Of a stretch of 64,000 bases of DNA, positions 59,771 through 64,000 are shown one piece after another. The position numbers and the translations under genes are program-made. The stretch is from contig NZ_JABJQY010000002.1 of assembly GCF_013155375.1 (NCBI RefSeq), positions 868,001-932,000 on the forward strand, given 5' to 3'. Positions within the stretch are counted from its first letter, which is position 1. Every line of letters begins with the position of its first letter. Source of the DNA: Nocardioides sp. zg-1308. GTDB lineage: Bacteria; Actinomycetota; Actinomycetes; Propionibacteriales; Nocardioidaceae. Below the pieces are notes generated by a model. That model saw only the letters and a list, made by a program, of their open reading frames with translations, did no database searches and was not told where the DNA came from.

Positions 59771-59845
59771 TCCGTGGTCCCCGTCGGTCGGTGCGTGGCT
59801 CGCGGGACCCACCAGCTCCGATCCCGTGCAGACAATCCGGACCTG

Positions 59846-59868
59846 ATGCTATCCCGGCGCGCCGGGAT
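59846..59868 (-). promoter_or_regulatory. 18-bp palindrome next to a possible -10 box (TAGCAT) in the 59771-59923 gap
   Basis: ATCCCGGCG followed by its reverse complement at 59851-59868, with TAGCAT on the minus strand at 59846-59851. Either an operator between -35 and -10 of the dehydratase promoter or a terminator hairpin of the epimerase gene upstream. No gene is seen in this gap. Confidence 0.4.
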
Positions 59869-59923
59869 CGCTGGGATCGCGACGGAGCCGTCGTACGCCC
59901 GCAGATCCGGCCGGCGGTCGCCC

Positions 59924-61003
59924 TCAGTCCAGCTGCGTCGCGATCCACTCCTGCAGCGACGCCACGCCGTCACGCAGGCTGACCCGCGGCTGCCAGTCGA
60001 GCTGGCGGAGCGTCGTCTCGACCGTGCAGGAGGCGTGCCGGACGTCGCCGTCGCGGTACTGGCCGGTGACGTGGGGCTCGGGCGCGGAGTGGTAGCGAGC
60101 GATCTCGCGGGCGAGGTCGCCGATGGTCGTCTTGACGCCGCTGCCGATGTCGACCGTGCGCATGTGGTCGGCCGGCTTGTGGGCGATCGCGGCGACGAGG
60201 GCGCTGACGACGTCGTCGATGTAGACGAAGTCGCGGGTGATCTCGCCGTCCTCGTAGAGCGGGATCGACCGGCCCTCGCGAGCCAGGCGCGAGAAGAGGG
60301 ACACGATGCCGGTGTAGGGGTTCGACAGCGACTGGCGGGGGCCGTAGACGTTCTGGAGCCGCAGCACCGACAGCCGGGTGTCGTGCGAGCCTGTCCACGC
60401 CGCGAGGATCTGCTCCTGCGCGAGCTTGGTGGCGCCGTAGACGTTGATCGGGTTCGGGTGGGTGCCGGCCACGGAGTTGGGCACGTGCGCCGCCCCGTCG
60501 CCGTGGTCCCACGTGCCCGCCTCGAGCTGGGCGTGGGTGCGCAGGCCGGGCTGGAAGGTCGAGCCGTCGCGGTTGCGCCACACGCCCTCGCCGTAGACCG
60601 CGCGCGAGCTGGTCAGCACGAAGTGCGACGGCACGTGGCCGGCACGGGTGAGCGCGTCGAGGAGCTGGGTGGTGCCGACGACATTGACCATGCCGTGGCG
60701 GGTGCTCTCCGAGAGCGACTGCGCGGTGCCGGTCTCGGCGGCCAGGTGGACCACCGTGTCCGGGCGGAGGTCGGCGACGACGGCGTCCAGGTCCTCGGCG
60801 CTGGTGACGTCGCCGACCCGCAGGTCCACCGACGCGGGCAGGTCGGCCGGCGGCTCCGACCCGGGGTGCACCTGGGGGTGCAGGTTGTCGAGCACGGCCC
60901 ACTGCTCGGTGGAGTCCGCGAGCTCGCGCGCCAGGGTCGTACCGATGAAGCCGGCGCCGCCCGTGACGAGCACCCGGCCGCCGGCCTGAGGAGAGGAAGC
61001 CAT
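59924..61003 (-). CDS. NAD-dependent sugar-nucleotide epimerase/dehydratase
   Basis: 359 residues of the extended SDR family: VLVTGGAGFIGTTLAREL, HLAAETGTAQSL, LTSSRAVYGEG, NVYGATKLAQEQ (YxxxK), RLQNVYGPRQSL, TRDFVYIDDVV. Looks like dTDP-L-rhamnose 4-epimerase or UDP-hexose 4-epimerase relatives; the exact substrate is open. TAGGGT lies 6 nt before the ATG (leaderless). At the right edge of the polysaccharide locus, transcribed toward the dehydratase. Confidence 0.82.
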   Translation of the reverse strand: MASSPQAGGRVLVTGGAGFIGTTLARELADSTEQWAVLDNLHPQVHPGSEPPADLPASVDLRVGDVTSAEDLDAVVADLRPDTVVHLAAETGTAQSLSESTRHGMVNVVGTTQLLDALTRAGHVPSHFVLTSSRAVYGEGVWRNRDGSTFQPGLRTHAQLEAGTWDHGDGAAHVPNSVAGTHPNPINVYGATKLAQEQILAAWTGSHDTRLSVLRLQNVYGPRQSLSNPYTGIVSLFSRLAREGRSIPLYEDGEITRDFVYIDDVVSALVAAIAHKPADHMRTVDIGSGVKTTIGDLAREIARYHSAPEPHVTGQYRDGDVRHASCTVETTLRQLDWQPRVSLRDGVASLQEWIATQLD

Positions 61004-61009
61004 GGCCCG

Positions 61010-61015
61010 ACCCTA
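61010..61015 (-). promoter_or_regulatory. Leaderless -10 box TAGGGT of the epimerase gene
   Basis: Ends 6 nt before ATG 61003. Confidence 0.5.
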
Positions 61016-61060
61016 TGAGACGGACGACGAAACCCGGGTGTCACGCCCCGCGCCGGGTGG

Positions 61061-61066
61061 CAGACT
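61061..61066 (+). promoter_or_regulatory. Possible leaderless -10 box CAGACT of the leader ORF
   Basis: xANNNT box ending 7 nt before the ATG at 61074. Confidence 0.35.
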
Positions 61067-61073
61067 CGCCCGC

Positions 61074-61115
61074 ATGACGCTGCAGCCCCGCCTGCTCCCG
61101 CCTCCGGTCGCCTGA
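61074..61115 (+). CDS. Possible 13-codon leader ORF (contains Pro-Pro-Pro)
   Basis: Reads MTLQPRLLPPPVA and ends 64 nt before the EamA gene. A polyproline stretch close to the stop can stall ribosomes. The stop is followed directly by GGAGCGG-TCCG-CCGCTCC (61117-61134), a 7-bp stem with a 4-nt loop. The layout suggests a leader peptide controlling the exporter, but a chance ORF of this length is possible. Confidence 0.35.
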   Translation: MTLQPRLLPPPVA

Positions 61116-61179
61116 CCGGAGCGGTCCGCCGCTCCGCACCGAGCCTTTCGTCCCGACTCGCCCGACGGAGCGTCCCAGC

Positions 61180-62148
61180 ATGCCCACCCTGTCCAGCACG
61201 TCCCCCTCGCAGCACCGCACCACCCACCTGCGCGGCCTCGTCGAGGTCGCCGCCGCCAGCGTCCTGTGGGGCACCGGCGGCCTCGCGGTCCAGCTCATCC
61301 GCGAGCAGGACCGCCTGTCCCCCGTCACCATCAGCGCGTGGCGGATGGCGATCGCCGCCGCCGTGCTCCTCGGGGCGCTCCTCGCGCTCCGGCGGGGCGG
61401 CGAGCTGCTCGAGCTGGCCCGCGCCCGCCCCCGCCAGCTGGTGGTCGTGGGCGTCGGCACCGCCGCCTACCAGGGCTTCTACTTCGTCTCCGTCACCCAG
61501 GTCGGGGTCGCCGTCTCGACGGTCGTCAGCCTCGGCCTCGCGCCGGTGCTGCTGACCGTCGCCGAGTCCGTACGCCACCGGCGGGCGCCCGCGCGCGGGC
61601 GGCTGACCGTCCTCGTGGCGGCGCTGGCCGGGCTGCTGCTGGTGAGCGTCGCGGGCCACGAGTCCGCGACCGGCCCGGCCCCCGTCGCCGGCGTGCTGCT
61701 CGCGGTCGCGTCCGGGACGACGTACGCCCTCACGACGGCGGCGGGCGGCTCCATCAGCCGTACGACGTCCCCGCTGGCGCTGACCTCCGGGATGACCCTG
61801 GTGGGAGCGGCCGTGCTGCTGCCGTGCCTGGCCCTCGTCGACGGGCCGCGGGTGACGACCAACGCGGCCGCGCTGGCGTGGCTGGCCTACCTCGGGGTGA
61901 TGACGATGGCGCTGGCCTACGTGCTGCTCTACTCCGGGCTGCGCGTCGTCGCGCCGAGCACCGCCGTCACGGCCAGCCTCGTGGAGCCGGTGACCGCCGC
62001 CGTGGTGGCGGCCGTGGTGCTCGGGGAGTCGCTCGGTCCGGCCGCGGTCGTCGGCATCCTGCTCGTCCTCGGAGCGGTGGCCGGGCTCGGCCGGCCGGCC
62101 GCCGCGGCGGGGCCGGTGCTGCCCGACCCGGACCCGGGCCGCGGCTGA
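61180..62148 (+). CDS. EamA/DMT-family transporter (RhaT-like)
   Basis: 322 residues with ten hydrophobic segments in two EamA repeats, the first starting GLVEVAAASVLWGTGGLAVQLIR and the second GVLLAVASGTTYALTTAAGG, ending in a Pro/Gly tail. Exports amino acids, nucleosides or other metabolites; substrate unknown. ATG start without a good Shine-Dalgarno sequence, preceded by the leader ORF and hairpin at 61074-61134. Confidence 0.87.
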   Translation: MPTLSSTSPSQHRTTHLRGLVEVAAASVLWGTGGLAVQLIREQDRLSPVTISAWRMAIAAAVLLGALLALRRGGELLELARARPRQLVVVGVGTAAYQGFYFVSVTQVGVAVSTVVSLGLAPVLLTVAESVRHRRAPARGRLTVLVAALAGLLLVSVAGHESATGPAPVAGVLLAVASGTTYALTTAAGGSISRTTSPLALTSGMTLVGAAVLLPCLALVDGPRVTTNAAALAWLAYLGVMTMALAYVLLYSGLRVVAPSTAVTASLVEPVTAAVVAAVVLGESLGPAAVVGILLVLGAVAGLGRPAAAAGPVLPDPDPGRG

Positions 62149-62155
62149 GCGGTGC

Positions 62156-63097
62156 TCAGCTGGCGGCGGTCGGGTAGAGCACCTGCACGGTCACCCAGTC
62201 CACGAACATGCTGTGCCGCGAGCCGCCGGGCAGCATGTGCTCCGGCTCGACGTCCTTGTTGGACAGCCGCAGGTGGAACGGCACGGCGTTGCCGGGCACG
62301 CGGCGGGCGTCGGGCGTGGAGTCCACGGTGTAGGCCTGGTTGCCCGAGCCGTCCTTGGCCTCGTAGTGCACCTGCTCCCCACCGACCGTGAACTCCGCGT
62401 GGTACTCCCAGAACGTCTCCCACGGCTTCGCGCCGTCGGCGAAGGCCTGCCCGACCGGCCACAGCTCGGGCGAGAGGCCGGCGGCGCCGCACTCGTCGAC
62501 GTCGTTCTCGACGCTCTCGTCGTAGCAGATGTGCGAGCCCAGCTGGGCGCCCGCGACCTTGCGCGGGCCGTAGCTCTCGATGACGTCGATCTCGCGGGGG
62601 TCGACCGGGTTGGGGTGCTGGACCCACAGCGCGGCGTAGTTCCTGCTCGTGTCGGGCATCACCAGGCTCGCCGACACCCGGACGCGCGTCCCGGCCGGGA
62701 GCATCCACCCGGGTGTCGAGCGGATCTGGGCGACGTGCCCCACCTCGAGCTGGCCGAGGCCGTTGAGCGCGGCCGCGTTCCAGTTGGTCATGTGGTGCCA
62801 CTGGTCGGGCCAGGTGCCGGCGGGGCCGTCGAAGTGGTCGGCGAAGAGGGTCTCCCACGCGGGCGGCGCCGGGGTGGGTGGCGCTGCCGTGGGCGGCGCG
62901 GTGGTCGGCGGCGCCTCGGTGGGGGCCGTCGTGGGCGCCGTCGTGGCGGGCGGTGCCGCGCGCCGGGGGCCGGACACCTTGGTGGGCCACGTGCCCGGGC
63001 CCAGGCACGCCGTGGCCAGGAGCAGCAGCGCGCCGACCAGCACCGCTGCGCGCCAGGCCGTCCTGCCACCCACCTGATGGCGCGCGAGCCGGGACAT
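62156..63097 (-). CDS. Glycoside hydrolase family 16-like lipoprotein
   Basis: 313 residues. Signal peptide with lipobox LLATAC (Cys31), a Thr/Pro/Ala-rich linker at about 45-80, then a jelly-roll domain with the catalytic signature EIDVIE (Glu169, Asp171, Glu174) of GH16 endoglucanases, laminarinases and related enzymes. Should cut or transfer beta-linked polysaccharide outside the cell. A strong GGGGGAGG site precedes the ATG. Its position beside the surface-polysaccharide locus hints that it trims, releases or remodels that polymer, but this is inference. Confidence 0.82.
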   Translation of the reverse strand: MSRLARHQVGGRTAWRAAVLVGALLLLATACLGPGTWPTKVSGPRRAAPPATTAPTTAPTEAPPTTAPPTAAPPTPAPPAWETLFADHFDGPAGTWPDQWHHMTNWNAAALNGLGQLEVGHVAQIRSTPGWMLPAGTRVRVSASLVMPDTSRNYAALWVQHPNPVDPREIDVIESYGPRKVAGAQLGSHICYDESVENDVDECGAAGLSPELWPVGQAFADGAKPWETFWEYHAEFTVGGEQVHYEAKDGSGNQAYTVDSTPDARRVPGNAVPFHLRLSNKDVEPEHMLPGGSRHSMFVDWVTVQVLYPTAAS

Positions 63098-63201
63098 CAG
63101 CCTCCCCCAGGATGGTCAGTGGTGTCGGTCGGGTGACGGGACGGGTGTCGCGATCCTCGTCCGGCGATGCTACGCATCCGCGACAAGGGATGGTCGGAGG
63201 C

Positions 63202-64000
63202 TCAGCCGACCGTCGTCAGCAGCTGCGTGGCGCGGGTGAGCACGACGTAGAGCGTGGCGCGGCCGGTGGCGGACTCGTCCTCGATCTCCTGCGGGGAGAC
63301 CACGACGATGCCGTCGAACTCGAGGCCCTTGGTGTCGAGGCCGGTGAGCACGACGATGCGGTCCTCGCCGCTCGGCGTGACGCTCGAGTCCACGGCCGCC
63401 CGGGCGCCGGCGGCGTCGTCGGCGACCTCGGACCACGACGCCAGCCAGGCGTTGACCTCGGAGCGCCGGGCGACCGGCACGACGATGCCCACGGTGCCCT
63501 CGACCCGGCGGCTGGTCGACACCACGGCCTCGCGCACGGCAGCCTCGAGGTCGTCGACCGGACCCACGACCCGCGGCTCCTCGCCCGTGCGGCGTACGGC
63601 GTCGGGCAGGTCGGCGTCGAGGCCCACGCGGCGGGCGTAGTCGGCGGCGAACGCGTAGATCTCGGCCGAGTTGCGGTAGTTGGTGGACAGGTGGAACTCG
63701 TGCAGCTCCTTGCCCTCGAGGGCCTCGGCGCGCGCGGCGGCGGCCTCGGGGGCATCGGGCCACGAGGACTGCGCCGGGTCGCCGACGATCGTCCAGCTCG
63801 CGGTGCGACCGCGCCGCCCGACCATCCGCCACTGCATCGGCGTGAGGTCCTGCGCCTCGTCGATGAGGACGTGGGCATAGCCGTCGTCCTCGATCCGGTG
63901 GGTCGGCGCCGACCACGCGAGGCCGCCGGGGGCGTACTCGCGCTCGGAGATCGTGGTGAGCTCCTGGAGGTCGACCCCGCCCTCGAGCAGGCCGGTCTCG
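63202..64000 (-). CDS. helD: HelD-like UvrD/Rep-superfamily helicase, C-terminal part (5' end outside window)
   Basis: About 265 residues are visible from the window edge: Walker B/DEAQ motif VLIDEAQDLTPMQW, motif III-type WTIVGDPAQS, motif IV region STNYRNSAEIY, motif V TGLDTKGLEFDGI, and motif VI LYVVLTRATQLL. The short C-terminal end and STNYRNS fit the HelD group, which in actinobacteria and Bacillus binds RNA polymerase and clears stalled complexes. A UvrD-like DNA helicase is less likely. Frame open to the end of the window. Confidence 0.82.
   Translation of the reverse strand, partial: ETGLLEGGVDLQELTTISEREYAPGGLAWSAPTHRIEDDGYAHVLIDEAQDLTPMQWRMVGRRGRTASWTIVGDPAQSSWPDAPEAAAARAEALEGKELHEFHLSTNYRNSAEIYAFAADYARRVGLDADLPDAVRRTGEEPRVVGPVDDLEAAVREAVVSTSRRVEGTVGIVVPVARRSEVNAWLASWSEVADDAAGARAAVDSSVTPSGEDRIVVLTGLDTKGLEFDGIVVVSPQEIEDESATGRATLYVVLTRATQLLTTVG

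Noticed and set aside
58028..61018. 996-codon plus-strand frame opposite the dehydratase and epimerase genes
   Set aside because: Antisense shadow of two enzymes with intact motifs.

Overview
The window is about 64 kb of very GC-rich actinobacterial chromosome. GTG starts are common, genes are tightly overlapped, and many starts are leaderless. The gene complement (branched-chain 2-oxoacid dehydrogenase, DesA3-type desaturase with its reductase, PucR-type regulator, HelD-type helicase, DivIVA/Scy-like coiled coils, MprAB-like two-component pair) fits a Propionibacteriales/Nocardioides-like organism. That taxonomic guess is inference. I saw no phage integrase, insertion sequence, CRISPR array, rRNA or tRNA.

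Layout. 1-11043: a probable catabolic and uptake regulon. A minus-strand ABC importer (ATPase, permease, lipoprotein receptor) is followed by a C-C-bond-type alpha/beta hydrolase, a 3-hydroxyisobutyrate-dehydrogenase-like enzyme, an M24-fold protein and an aldehyde dehydrogenase. A divergent plus-strand operon encodes a signal-less NMT1-like protein, an MFS transporter and a LacI-type regulator. Four copies of a GCAAtCGAyTGC-like operator sit at the control regions. 11044-14727: fatty-acid desaturase plus ferredoxin reductase, with a divergent PucR-like regulator and a perfect inverted repeat between them. 14762-17517: two amidohydrolases. 17603-22523: a signalling-like group with two related exported proteins, a transmembrane Ser/Thr kinase, a divergent ECF sigma factor and an M1 peptidase lipoprotein. 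22533-24972: two long coiled-coil proteins. 25106-39691: housekeeping and metabolic genes (SDR protein, Bkd E1/E2, xi-class GST, aromatic aminotransferase, VanZ-like protein, holin-like protein, LMW phosphatase, fructosamine kinase, DDAH, MprAB-like pair, PabAB). 39739-43459: a sulfatase lipoprotein and a fused TrpE-TrpG/PhzE-like synthase. 43574-61003: a Wzx/Wzy-type surface polysaccharide locus with genes for an L-sugar precursor (UDP-L-QuiNAc, L-RhaNAc or L-FucNAc type), an initiating phosphosugar transferase, four further glycosyltransferases, two polymerase/ligase-like proteins and a flippase. 61074-64000: an EamA exporter behind a short leader ORF, a GH16-like lipoprotein and the C-terminal part of a HelD-like helicase.

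Recurring architecture. At least a dozen genes show a TANNNT-like -10 box ending 6-7 nt before the start codon and no Shine-Dalgarno sequence, which is the signature of leaderless transcription. The most striking case is the kinase/sigma pair, whose divergent start codons are 20 bp apart and whose opposing -10 boxes overlap.

No gene-free stretch longer than 300 bases exists. The largest gaps (30128-30308, 61004-61179, 27800-27965, 7785-7941, 59771-59923) are described under regulatory features, terminators or neighbouring genes.
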